From Achromobacter sp. Root83 (GTDB lineage Bacteria > Pseudomonadota > Gammaproteobacteria > Burkholderiales > Burkholderiaceae_B), in the NCBI RefSeq assembly GCF_001428845.1, contig NZ_LMIU01000025.1, positions 427,744-491,743 of the forward strand: a stretch of DNA of 64,000 bases. Reading direction: 5' to 3'. A program made the position numbers and the translations under genes. The notes under the pieces were generated by a model, which was given only the letters and a program-made list of their open reading frames with translations, had not been told where the DNA came from and ran no database searches. This document shows positions 34,585 to 43,209 of the stretch, piece after piece. Numbering within the stretch: the stretch's first letter is position 1; every line of letters starts with the position of its first letter.

Positions 34585-35955
34585 ATGCACCTGCATATTC
34601 TTGGCATCTGCGGTACGTTCATGGGCGGCTTGGCGCTGATCGCGCGGGCGGCCGGCCACAAAGTCACCGGTTGCGACGCGGGGGTCTACCCCCCGATGAG
34701 CACGCAACTGTCCGAACAGGGCATCGCGCTGATCGAAGGGTTCGGCGCCGAACAACTGGCCCTCAAGCCAGACCTGTACGTCATCGGCAACGTGGTCAGC
34801 CGCGGCAACCCGCTGATGGAAGCCATACTGGAGTCCGGCGCGCGCTATGTATCTGGCCCGCAATGGCTGGGCGACAACATCCTGCCCGGCGCGCATGTGC
34901 TGGCGGTGGCGGGCACCCATGGCAAAACCACCACCAGCTCGATGCTGGCGTGGGTGCTGGAGGCCGCGGGCATGGCCCCCAACTTCCTGATCGGCGGCGT
35001 GGCGCAGGACCTGCACGTATCAGCGCGCTACGACCCGGCCCGCCGCCCCTTCGTGATCGAAGCGGATGAGTACGACACCGCGTTTTTCGATAAGCGGTCC
35101 AAGTTTGTCCACTATCGCCCCCGAACCGCCGTCCTGAACAACCTGGAATACGATCACGCCGACATCTTTCCCGATCTGGCCGCGATCGAAACCCAATTCC
35201 ATCATCTGGTGCGCACGATACCTGGCTCGGGCCGCATCGTGCGACCCGCCCGCTCCGATGCACTGGACCGCGTGATTGCGCGCGGATGCTGGTCGGATAC
35301 CGTCACGTTCGGCCCGGATGGCGCGTGGCAGGCCACCGCGCCGGACGCCGACGGCGCCTTTGGCGTGCGGCGCGGCGGCGTGGACGCCGGCACGGTGCGA
35401 TGGAACCTCACGGGCGAGCACAACCGCATGAACGCGCTGGCGGCGTTGGCCGCGGCGGAGCATGCGGGCGTGCCGGTGGAACAGGGCATCGCCGCGCTGA
35501 CGCGATTTGCCGGCGTGAAGCGCCGCATGGAGCTGCGCGGCACGGTCACCGGAATCAAGGTCTACGACGATTTCGCCCATCACCCCACCGCCATCGCCAC
35601 CACGCTGGAAGGCCTGCGCCGCCAGGTCGGCCCGGCGCGTATCCTGGCTGTGCTGGAGCCGCGTTCCAATACGATGAAGCTTGGCACCATGGCGGCCCGC
35701 CTGCCGGATGCCCTGGCCGACGCCGACCTGGTGTTCTGCTTCGGCGCCCAGGGCGGCAAGCACGCGCTCGGGTGGAATCCCGCCGAGGTGCTGGCGCCTC
35801 TGGGCGACCGGGCTTCCAGCTACGACGACATCGGCGCGCTGGTGGATGCCGTCGCCGGCGCCGCCCGCCCGGGCGACCAGGTACTGGTCATGAGCAACGG
35901 CGGTTTCGGCGGCATACACGGCAAGCTGCTGGACGCCCTGCAGGCGCGCGGCTGA
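34585..35955 (+). CDS. mpl: UDP-MurNAc:L-Ala-gamma-D-Glu-meso-DAP ligase
   Basis: A 456-aa Mur-ligase-family enzyme that recycles the murein tripeptide by joining it to UDP-MurNAc. The N-terminus MHLHILGICGTFMGGLALIA is the family signature. The ATP loop is AVAGTHGKTTTSS (residues about 108-120). The central EADEYDTAFFDKRSKFVHY and YDDFAHHPTAI are diagnostic of Mpl rather than MurC. CAGGAG precedes the start. The YqiA-like esterase gene follows after 43 bp, so the two may be cotranscribed. Confidence 0.95.
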   Translation: MHLHILGICGTFMGGLALIARAAGHKVTGCDAGVYPPMSTQLSEQGIALIEGFGAEQLALKPDLYVIGNVVSRGNPLMEAILESGARYVSGPQWLGDNILPGAHVLAVAGTHGKTTTSSMLAWVLEAAGMAPNFLIGGVAQDLHVSARYDPARRPFVIEADEYDTAFFDKRSKFVHYRPRTAVLNNLEYDHADIFPDLAAIETQFHHLVRTIPGSGRIVRPARSDALDRVIARGCWSDTVTFGPDGAWQATAPDADGAFGVRRGGVDAGTVRWNLTGEHNRMNALAALAAAEHAGVPVEQGIAALTRFAGVKRRMELRGTVTGIKVYDDFAHHPTAIATTLEGLRRQVGPARILAVLEPRSNTMKLGTMAARLPDALADADLVFCFGAQGGKHALGWNPAEVLAPLGDRASSYDDIGALVDAVAGAARPGDQVLVMSNGGFGGIHGKLLDALQARG

Positions 35956-35998
35956 TTTTTCGGCGGGTTCCAGCAACGCACGACGGGAACGGCAAGCA

Positions 35999-36601
35999 AT
36001 GATCCTCTATCTACACGGTTTCCGTTCCTCGCCCGAGTCCTTCAAGGCCCGGATGATGGCCGACGCCATGGCCGGGCGCCGCCTGTCCGCGGACTGGGCC
36101 TGCCCGCAGTTGCCCGCCAGCCCCCGCGAAGCCATGGCGCTTGCCATGGGCATCGCCACGTCCCGGCTGGAGGGCTGCGCGGACCCGCGCAGCCTGACCG
36201 TGATCGGATCCTCGTTGGGCGGTTTCTACGCCACCTGGATCGCCGAGCAACTGGGCTGCAAGGCGGTGCTCCTGAATCCGGCGGTGCAGGCCGCCCGGGA
36301 CCTCGCGACCCAGGTCGGCGAGCACCACATGTATCATTCCGACGCGCCGTTCGTTTTTTTGCCTGAATATGTGGACGAACTGGCCGCCATCCATGCCCCG
36401 CGCATCACGCTGCCCGACCGGTATTTCCTGGTGGCCGCGACCGGCGACGAGGTGCTGGACTGGCGTGAAATGCGCGATCGGTATGCCGGCTGCCGCCAGC
36501 GTATCGTGCAAGGCAGCGACCACGGTTTGTCCGATTTCGCGGAATGGATGCCCGAAGTGCTTGAATTCGCCCTTGGCGACAAGCAGGTTCGCCCTCAATA
36601 A
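35999..36601 (+). CDS. YqiA/YcfP-like alpha/beta-hydrolase esterase
   Basis: A 200-aa small esterase of the UPF0227/YqiA group. ILYLHGFRSSPESFKARMM is the usual N-terminus. The nucleophile elbow is VIGSSLGGFYA, and the Asp and His lie in ATGDEVLDW and QGSDHGLSDF. Length is normal. The physiological substrate is not known. It is followed by the RNase II gene after 73 bp that contains CTCTCTATATAG (36619-36630), a possible -10 region for that gene. Confidence 0.85.
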   Translation: MILYLHGFRSSPESFKARMMADAMAGRRLSADWACPQLPASPREAMALAMGIATSRLEGCADPRSLTVIGSSLGGFYATWIAEQLGCKAVLLNPAVQAARDLATQVGEHHMYHSDAPFVFLPEYVDELAAIHAPRITLPDRYFLVAATGDEVLDWREMRDRYAGCRQRIVQGSDHGLSDFAEWMPEVLEFALGDKQVRPQ

Positions 36602-36674
36602 TCAGTATCAAACCTCAACTCTCTATATAGCTGCGCAAGGCGGCGCGTGCGCGCCGCCCAGGACGATCCCCACC

Positions 36675-38588
36675 ATGTATGTGTTTTACGAAGACGACGG
36701 CAGCTTCAAGGCCGGCAACATCCTGTCCGAGACCGACGCCAGCCTTCAGGTGGAGTCGGACTCGGGCAAGCGCAGCAAGATCAAGCGCGCCAATACCCTG
36801 TTCAACTTCGCCGCGCCCGAACCGGCCGCGCTGATGAGCCAGGCGGCCGCCACCGCTGAATCGCTGGACCTGCAATTCCTGTGGGAATGCGCGCCCCAGG
36901 AAGAATTCGACTCGCCCGCCCTGGCCACAGACTACTTCGGACACGCCCCCACGCCCGTCGAACAGGCCGCGCTGCTGATGCGCCTGCACGGCGCGCCGGC
37001 GTACTTCCACCGCCGCGGCAAGGGCCGCTACCGTCCCGCCCCGCCTGACATCCTGGCCGCCGCGCTGGCCGCCCTGGACAAGAAGCAGCGCCAGGCCGAA
37101 CAGCAGCAGGAATGGGTCGACGACATGGCCGCCGGCCGCCTGCCCGAACCCATCGCCCAGGCCGCCGAGTCGCTCCTGATCCGTCCGGACAAGAATTCGC
37201 AGCAATGGAAGGCGCTGGACGCCGCCTGCGCCAAGCTGGGCAAAAGCCCCGACCGTCTGCTGCTCGAACTGGGCGCCTGGCCGCATGCGCTGGCGCTGCA
37301 CAAGCGCCGCTTCCTGGCGGTGAACTTCCCGCGAGGACTGGCCTTCCCCGACCTGGAACTGCCGCCCGTCGACCGCGAACTGCCGTTGTCGGACGCCGAG
37401 GTCTACTCGGTGGATGACGTCACGACCACCGAAATCGACGACGCGCTGTCCGTCACCACCCTGCCCGACGGCCGCCTGCGCGTCGGCATCCACGTGGCCG
37501 CGCCTGGCCTGACCGTCACCCGCGACAGCGAGTTCGACAAGCTGGCCCGCGCGCGCCTGTCCACGGTCTACATGCCGGGCGACAAGATCCCGATGCAGCC
37601 CGACAGCGTCATCAAGGCGTTTTCGCTGGACGCGGGCCGCGAAGTGCCCGTGCTGTCGCTGTACGTCGTGGCCGACCCGGAGACCGGCGAGGTCATCGAA
37701 TCGGAAACGCGCCTGGAACGCATCGTCGTGCGCGAGAACCTGCGCCACAACATGCTGGACGCCCATGTCACCGAAGCCAGCCTGGCCGATCCGTCGGCGG
37801 AGCTGCCTTACGGCCACTGGCTGCGCCCCCTCTGGAAGCTGGCGCAGGCGCTGTCGGCGCAGCGCGAGAACGTGCGCGGCAAGCCGGAAAACAACTCACG
37901 GGTGGAATACAGCTTCTACCTGGACGGCAACCCCGACGACCCCGACACCACCGTGCGCCTGGTCCCGCGCCAGCGCAATGCGCCGCTGGACCGCATGGTG
38001 GCCGAATACATGATCCTGGCCAACAACCTGTGGGGCGGCTTGCTGAACCAGCATGGCGTGCCGGGCATCTACCGGTCGCAACAGGCGGGGCGCGTGCGCA
38101 TGAGCACGCAGGCGCTGCCGCACGAGGCCATCGGCGTGCCGCAGTACGCCTGGAGCACGTCGCCGCTGCGCCGCTATGTCGACCTGGTCAATCAATGGCA
38201 ACTGATCGCCGCGGTCGAGCACGGCGTGTCGGCGCGCCTGATCGCCCCCTTCAAGCCGCGCGACGCGGACCTGTTCGCCATCATCGGCGCCTTCGACGCG
38301 CAATACGCGGCCTGGGCCGAGTTCCAGAGCGCGATGGAACGCTACTGGTGCCTGCGCTGGCTGAAGCAGAACGGCGTGACCCGCACGGTGGCCCACGTCC
38401 TGCGCGACGATCTGGTGCGCTTTGCCAACGCGCCGCTGGTCACGCGGGTGGGCGGCATGCCGGAGCTGGAACGCGGCACGGCCGTCGAGATCGATATTCT
38501 GGGGATGGACGAGTTGTCCCTGGAACTGGATTGCCGGTATGTGGGGCAGGTGAAGGTTGAGGCTGCCGAGGACGCGGCGGCTTCTTGA
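36675..38588 (+). CDS. RNase II/RNB-domain exoribonuclease
   Basis: A 637-aa protein of the RNase II/R superfamily that degrades single-stranded RNA 3'-5'. The catalytic RNB domain begins near residue 240, with the metal-binding Asp cluster in DDVTTTEIDDALSV. RYVDLVNQWQL and the YAWSTSPLRRY block lie further on. The N-terminal part (residues 1-230) lacks obvious cold-shock repeats, so it is the shorter RNB type common in betaproteobacteria, not RNase R. Met at 36675 is chosen because upstream sequence overlaps the esterase gene and its promoter-like gap. Confidence 0.87.
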   Translation: MYVFYEDDGSFKAGNILSETDASLQVESDSGKRSKIKRANTLFNFAAPEPAALMSQAAATAESLDLQFLWECAPQEEFDSPALATDYFGHAPTPVEQAALLMRLHGAPAYFHRRGKGRYRPAPPDILAAALAALDKKQRQAEQQQEWVDDMAAGRLPEPIAQAAESLLIRPDKNSQQWKALDAACAKLGKSPDRLLLELGAWPHALALHKRRFLAVNFPRGLAFPDLELPPVDRELPLSDAEVYSVDDVTTTEIDDALSVTTLPDGRLRVGIHVAAPGLTVTRDSEFDKLARARLSTVYMPGDKIPMQPDSVIKAFSLDAGREVPVLSLYVVADPETGEVIESETRLERIVVRENLRHNMLDAHVTEASLADPSAELPYGHWLRPLWKLAQALSAQRENVRGKPENNSRVEYSFYLDGNPDDPDTTVRLVPRQRNAPLDRMVAEYMILANNLWGGLLNQHGVPGIYRSQQAGRVRMSTQALPHEAIGVPQYAWSTSPLRRYVDLVNQWQLIAAVEHGVSARLIAPFKPRDADLFAIIGAFDAQYAAWAEFQSAMERYWCLRWLKQNGVTRTVAHVLRDDLVRFANAPLVTRVGGMPELERGTAVEIDILGMDELSLELDCRYVGQVKVEAAEDAAAS

Positions 38589-38596
38589 TCTTGCAT

Positions 38597-38621
38597 GCGG
38601 TGCGGGCGCTCCCCGCACCGC
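38597..38621 (+). terminator. Hairpin after the RNB gene
   Basis: GCGGTGCGGG (38597-38606), loop CGCTC, CCCGCACCGC (38612-38621): a perfect 10-bp stem 8 bp after the stop. The following tract is C-rich rather than T-rich. Confidence 0.55.
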
Positions 38622-38674
38622 CCTCTCCCCGTTAAACTCCCCCCAAAAGCCATAACAACCCGGGAGGAGCAAAC

Positions 38675-39346
38675 ATGCGCATTCTGCTGGTCGAGGACAA
38701 CCTCGATCTGGGCGATGCCGTGGAGAGCAAGCTGCGCTCGGCCGGCCATAGCGTGCAGTGGGTGCGCGACGGTATGGCGGCGTCGCGCTGGGGGCTGGAT
38801 GAAACCTGGGATGCCCTGGTCCTGGACATCAACCTGCCCGGCAAGGACGGCTTCACCATCATCCGCGAATTGCGCGCCGCCGGCCTGGAAGCGCCGGTGC
38901 TGGTGATGACCGCGCGCGCGGAAATCGAAGACAAGATCGACATGCTGGACCTCGGCGCGGACGACTATCTCGTCAAGCCCTTCGACCTGCGTGAACTGGA
39001 GGCTCGGCTGCGCGCGCTGTTGCGGCGCCCCGCCGGGCAGACCAGCAGCGTCACCCGCTACGGCAACCTCAGCCTGGATTTCGCCAACCGCAACGTTGAG
39101 CTCTCGGGCGCGCCACTGGAGTTGGGGCGGCGGGAATTCCGCCTGCTGGAGATCCTGGTTGGAAAACTGGGCCAGACCGTCGCCAAGGAACGCCTCATGA
39201 ACCAACTGTTCGACCTGGACGACGGGTCGCTCAATGCGTTGGAACTGCTGATATCGCGGCTGCGCAGGAAGCTGGCGGGCGCCTCGATCGATATCGTCAC
39301 TGTGCGCGGCGTCGGCTACCAGGCCCGCAGCCATGAGCATCCCTGA
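38675..39346 (+). CDS. OmpR-family response regulator
   Basis: A 223-aa regulator. The receiver domain has the acidic pair in LLVEDN, the phospho-acceptor Asp51 in LVLDINLPG, Thr in VMTARAE and Lys in YLVKPF. A C-terminal winged-helix domain (LGRREFRLLEIL, then LISRLRRKL) binds DNA. GGAGGAG precedes the ATG. It overlaps the sensor kinase start by 14 bp, so they form one operon, and it probably controls the ABC transporter encoded just downstream. A TctD/QseB-like affiliation is likely. Confidence 0.92.
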   Translation: MRILLVEDNLDLGDAVESKLRSAGHSVQWVRDGMAASRWGLDETWDALVLDINLPGKDGFTIIRELRAAGLEAPVLVMTARAEIEDKIDMLDLGADDYLVKPFDLRELEARLRALLRRPAGQTSSVTRYGNLSLDFANRNVELSGAPLELGRREFRLLEILVGKLGQTVAKERLMNQLFDLDDGSLNALELLISRLRRKLAGASIDIVTVRGVGYQARSHEHP

Positions 39347-41831
39347 GAGCTTTTCCATCCGCCGGCGCATCTTCACGCTGGGCGTGCTGCTGCTGGCCTG
39401 CGCCCTGATCGGCCTGGTGTTCTTCCTGCGCGGCTACGCCCAGCGGGCCGCGGAGCAGGCCTTTGACCGGTTGCTGGCTGCCTCCGCGCTGACCATCGCC
39501 GGCTCAGTGCAGATCGAAGACAACAATGTCACGGTCGAACCGCCCGTATCGTCCCTGGCCATGCTGTCGGCGGGCGAGCGCGTGTTCTATGAAGCGCGCA
39601 CATCCAATGGCCGCCTGATCACCGGCTACGCCGACCTGGCGCCCGGTTTGCCGCTAGCGCAATCCGCGACGCCCGTTTTCGCCTATCTGCACTATCACGG
39701 CGATCCCGTCCGCGTCGCCACCGTGGGGCGGCTGGTATCCGCCAGCCAGCACGCCGGCTGGGTCACCTTGCGGGTGGCCGAAACACTGGGCTCGCGCGAG
39801 GCCCTGGCCAGCGAGATCCTGGGACGCAGCGTGCTGCCGCTGGTCGTGGTGTCGCTGGTAGCGCTGGGCCTGCTGTGGTTCGGCGTGCAGCGCGCCTTCG
39901 CGCCGCTGGCCGTCGTCGAACGCGAATTGCGGCGCCGCGCGCCCGACGACCTGGCGCCCCTGGTCAAGCCCGTCCCGCGCGAAGTGCGGCGGCTGATCGA
40001 GGCGCTGAACGCATTCATGCAGCGGCTGTCCGGCACCATGGACACGCTGAACACGCTGGTGGCCGATGCGGCGCATCAGGTGCGCACCCCGCTGGCGTCG
40101 CTGCGCGCGCAGGCCGAGGTCGCGCTGGACGAGACCGATCCGCAACGGCTGCACGCAAGACTGGAACGTATCCACCTGAACGCCACGCATGCCAGCCAGT
40201 TGATCAACCAACTGCTGATGGACGCCACCATCACCCACCGCCTGGGCAAGGGTGCGCGAGTGCCCGTGGGCGTGGCGGAGACCATCAACGAGACGCGGCG
40301 CCGGATCGGTCCGCTGGACGCGCGGCGGCTGCGCATTGCGATCGCGCCGGAAGTCCGCCGCGCCCGGGTCAGCGGCGATCGCGTCGCCCTGCGGGAGATG
40401 CTGCGCAACCTGGTGGACAACGCCTTGCGCTACGCGCCCGAGGGCCCCGTGGACATTCAGGCCACGCCCGTGGCCGGATACCGGGTGGCGCTGACCGTAT
40501 CCGATCGCGGGCCCGGCGTGGCCGACGACGAGAAAGACGCAGTGCAGCAACGGTTCGCCCGCGGCCGCGCGGGCGAGTCCCTGCCCGGATCGGGGCTGGG
40601 ACTGGCCATTGTCCGCTCGGTTGCCGCGGCTCATGGCGGGTCGCTGTGGCTGCTGGACCGGCCGGGCGGCGGACTGACCGCCCGCGTCGTCCTGCCGCTG
40701 GCGCGGTCGACACCGGGACGCGCGCTGGCCGCGGGATTGGGCGCAGGGGTGGCCGCCCTGTGCGCGGCCGGCCTGTTGCTGACCGCGCAACCCGCCCAGG
40801 TCCATGCCGCCGGCATTCCTGAAATCGTCACCCGCTACCCCGCGCCGCAAACCTCCTCCCGCGTGCTGACCATCGCCGGTCCGACGGACACGCCGGTGGT
40901 CGCGCCGCTGATCCAGGGCTTCCAGTCACACCGGCCGGACGTGAGCGTCGTGTACCGCGAAATGGGCAGCCGCGAACTCTACGAAGCGGCCATCGAAGGC
41001 CGCCTGAAAGACGTGGACGTGCTGATGAGCTCGGCCTCGGACCTGCAGATCCGGCTTGCCAACGACGGCTACGCGCTGAGCCATGCCTCCCCGTATGCCG
41101 CCAAGCTTCCATCATGGGCCGTCTGGCGCCATGAGGTCTACGGCTTTACCTTCGAACCCGCCGTCATCGTCTACAACCCCAAGCGCTTCGCAGAGGCCGC
41201 GGTGCCCCGTTCGCGCCAAGACCTGCTGCGCCTGCTGGAACGGGAGCCCGCGCGCCTGCGCGGACGGATCGGGACCTACGACATCGCCGCCAGCAGCGTG
41301 GGCTATCTGCTGGCCGAACAGGATGAATTGGTGTCCTCCAACTTCTGGGGGCTGGCCAACGCCATGGGCCAGGCAGGCGTTCGGCTGGCCGCTACCAGCG
41401 CCGAGATCCTGGACGCCATCGAGCGCGACGAACTGGACATCGGCTACAACGTCCTTGGCTCCTATGCCCTTTCGCGCCAGGCCGCCGGCCATGCGATCGG
41501 CGTGGTCTTCCCGCAGGACTACGTGCTGGTGCTGGCCCGTTCCGTGCTGATCGCGCGCACCGCGCCGAATCCGGACCTGGGCCGCGCGCTGGTCGACTGG
41601 CTGCTTTCACCCGCCGGCCAGCAGGTGGCATCCAGCCACGCGGCGCTGGGCTCCATCATGGAAGACACGCCGGGCCGCTGGACCTCCGAAGCGGTGCTGG
41701 CCCGCTCCCAAGGCATCGTGCAGCCGGTGGTGCTGAGCCCGGCGCTGCTGGTGGGGCTGGACCAGCGGCGGCATTCACGGTTCGTGCAGAACTGGATCCG
41801 GCTGGTTACGGATACGCCGCAACGGCCGTAA
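39333..41831 (+). CDS. Sensor histidine kinase with fused C-terminal solute-binding domain
   Basis: An 832-aa protein of unusual plan. TM1 is at about 14-33, a periplasmic sensor of roughly 130 residues follows, then TM2 at 167-187 and HisKA with His248 (AAHQVRTPL). The ATPase domain has its N-box around 359-366, DRGPGVADD, and GSGLGLAIV at about 419-426. A third hydrophobic helix (466-485) leads to a type-2-like periplasmic binding domain (about 500-832). That last domain is clearly homologous to the SBP encoded next door: both have A-x-KLP-x-WA-x-W, then EPAV-x-x-YN, and later IGYN-x-LGSYA. The kinase may thus sense the transporter's own ligand. Overlaps the regulator gene. Confidence 0.88.
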   Translation: MSIPESFSIRRRIFTLGVLLLACALIGLVFFLRGYAQRAAEQAFDRLLAASALTIAGSVQIEDNNVTVEPPVSSLAMLSAGERVFYEARTSNGRLITGYADLAPGLPLAQSATPVFAYLHYHGDPVRVATVGRLVSASQHAGWVTLRVAETLGSREALASEILGRSVLPLVVVSLVALGLLWFGVQRAFAPLAVVERELRRRAPDDLAPLVKPVPREVRRLIEALNAFMQRLSGTMDTLNTLVADAAHQVRTPLASLRAQAEVALDETDPQRLHARLERIHLNATHASQLINQLLMDATITHRLGKGARVPVGVAETINETRRRIGPLDARRLRIAIAPEVRRARVSGDRVALREMLRNLVDNALRYAPEGPVDIQATPVAGYRVALTVSDRGPGVADDEKDAVQQRFARGRAGESLPGSGLGLAIVRSVAAAHGGSLWLLDRPGGGLTARVVLPLARSTPGRALAAGLGAGVAALCAAGLLLTAQPAQVHAAGIPEIVTRYPAPQTSSRVLTIAGPTDTPVVAPLIQGFQSHRPDVSVVYREMGSRELYEAAIEGRLKDVDVLMSSASDLQIRLANDGYALSHASPYAAKLPSWAVWRHEVYGFTFEPAVIVYNPKRFAEAAVPRSRQDLLRLLEREPARLRGRIGTYDIAASSVGYLLAEQDELVSSNFWGLANAMGQAGVRLAATSAEILDAIERDELDIGYNVLGSYALSRQAAGHAIGVVFPQDYVLVLARSVLIARTAPNPDLGRALVDWLLSPAGQQVASSHAALGSIMEDTPGRWTSEAVLARSQGIVQPVVLSPALLVGLDQRRHSRFVQNWIRLVTDTPQRP

Positions 41832-41846
41832 GCCGGTGGCCGCCAA

Positions 41847-41856
41847 GGGATATCCC
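41847..41856. promoter_or_regulatory. Palindrome upstream of the SBP gene
   Basis: GGGATATCCC is a perfect 10-bp palindrome in the 136-bp gap between the kinase and the SBP gene. It may be a regulatory site, but a single short palindrome is weak evidence. Confidence 0.25.
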
Positions 41857-41967
41857 CTAGGCGCCGCCGGCCGCCATGACAGGACGACGACAGACGCCCG
41901 CTCCTAAGATGGCCGCAGGCTGGACCGAGATCCGGCTGATGCCAATTCCAAATCGGAGACTACACCC

Positions 41968-43065
41968 ATGCTTGCCAAGTCCCACCTGGCGGCCGCCTGC
42001 GCCGCCGCATTCGCCATCGCCACCGGCAGCGCCTGCGCGCAAGCCGTGCCGGCGGGTTACCCGGCCGACTACCAGAAAATCCTGGACGGCGCCAAGAAGG
42101 AAGGCAAGGTCGTCATCTACTCGACCACCGACACCAAGGCCGCCGGCCCCATCATCAAGGGCTTTGAAGCGCTGTATCCCGGCATCAAGGTCGAATACAA
42201 CGACATGAACAGCACCGAGCTGTACAACCGGTACATCAGCGAACAGGCGGCGGGCGGCGGCAGCGGCGACATCGTCTGGAGCTCGTCGATGGATTCGGCC
42301 TTGAAGCTGGCCACCGACTACGCACTGCAGTACAAGTCGCCCGAAGCGAGCAAGCTGCCGGCCTGGGCCATCTGGAAGGACTCGGCCTACGGCACCACGT
42401 ACGAGCCGGCCGTTTTCATCTACAACAAGCGACTGATTCCCGCCAACGAAGTGCCGACCACGCACGGCGCCCTGGCCAAGCTGATCGCCAGCCAGCCCGA
42501 CAAGTTCAAGAACAAGGTCACCACCTACGACATCGAGAAGTCCGCGGTCGGCTTCATGCTGGCGGTGCAGGACAAGGCCAACGACCCGAAGTACTTCGAG
42601 ACGCTCAAGGGCATCGGCGCGGGCGGCCTGATCGTGCAGTCGTCCACCGGCACCATGATGGAACGTGTGTCGTCGGGCGAAAACCTGATCGGCTACAACA
42701 TCCTGGGTTCCTACGCCGAAACACGCGCCAAGACCGACCCGTCGCTGGGCGTGGCCTACCCGACCGACTACGCGCTGGTCCTCTCGCGCGTGGCGTTCAT
42801 CAGCAAGAAGGCAAAGAACAGGAACGCCGCCAAGCTGTGGATGGACTACCTGCTGTCGCAGAAGGGCCAGGCAATCATGGCCAACCAGGCCGATCTGGCG
42901 TCCGTGCGCGACGACATCGACGGTGACAACGATGTGGACGGCATGACCAAGAAGCTGGGCGCTTCGCTCAAGCCGATTCCGGTCAACGAAACGCTGCTGG
43001 ACTACCTGGAGCAGAACAAGCGCCTGGAATTCATCAAGCAATGGCGGGCGGCGACGGGCAAATGA
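41968..43065 (+). CDS. ABC transporter solute-binding protein (AfuA/2-AEP-like fold)
   Basis: A 365-aa periplasmic binding protein with signal peptide (cleavage near SACAQA) and a CGGAG-type RBS. The type-2-like two-lobed fold is evident from KVVIYSTTDTKAAGPIIKGFEALYPGIKVEY. It lacks the adjacent Tyr-Tyr iron-ligand pair of FbpA proteins, so an organic anion such as a phosphonate or sugar acid is more likely than ferric iron. It is a paralogue of the C-terminal domain of the neighbouring kinase. Two strong hairpins separate it from the permease gene. Confidence 0.87.
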   Translation: MLAKSHLAAACAAAFAIATGSACAQAVPAGYPADYQKILDGAKKEGKVVIYSTTDTKAAGPIIKGFEALYPGIKVEYNDMNSTELYNRYISEQAAGGGSGDIVWSSSMDSALKLATDYALQYKSPEASKLPAWAIWKDSAYGTTYEPAVFIYNKRLIPANEVPTTHGALAKLIASQPDKFKNKVTTYDIEKSAVGFMLAVQDKANDPKYFETLKGIGAGGLIVQSSTGTMMERVSSGENLIGYNILGSYAETRAKTDPSLGVAYPTDYALVLSRVAFISKKAKNRNAAKLWMDYLLSQKGQAIMANQADLASVRDDIDGDNDVDGMTKKLGASLKPIPVNETLLDYLEQNKRLEFIKQWRAATGK

Positions 43066-43069
43066 TGCC

Positions 43070-43135
43070 GCGCGGGTTCGGGGCAGCACGCTTGCCCCGA
43101 CCCGCCGCGCGCGTAGCGGGCGGCATGCCGCCCGC
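43070..43135 (+). promoter_or_regulatory. Two strong hairpins between SBP and permease genes
   Basis: The first (43070-43110) has an about 14-bp interrupted stem around a 7-nt loop; the second is GCGGGCGGC-AT-GCCGCCCGC (43116-43135). Placed just after the SBP stop, they would stabilise SBP mRNA or attenuate the downstream genes. This would give more binding protein than permease, as in many SBP operons. Confidence 0.6.
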
Positions 43136-43209
43136 CCGACCGCCCCCGGGGCGGGTTCGTCCCCTCCGGCGGCGTGACCGTCGCGTCATTCAAGACCACA
43201 GGATTCTCC

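Noticed and set aside
41968..43065. Ferric-iron (FbpA) binding protein
   Set aside because: The adjacent Tyr-Tyr ligand pair is missing and there is no Fur-box-like sequence upstream.
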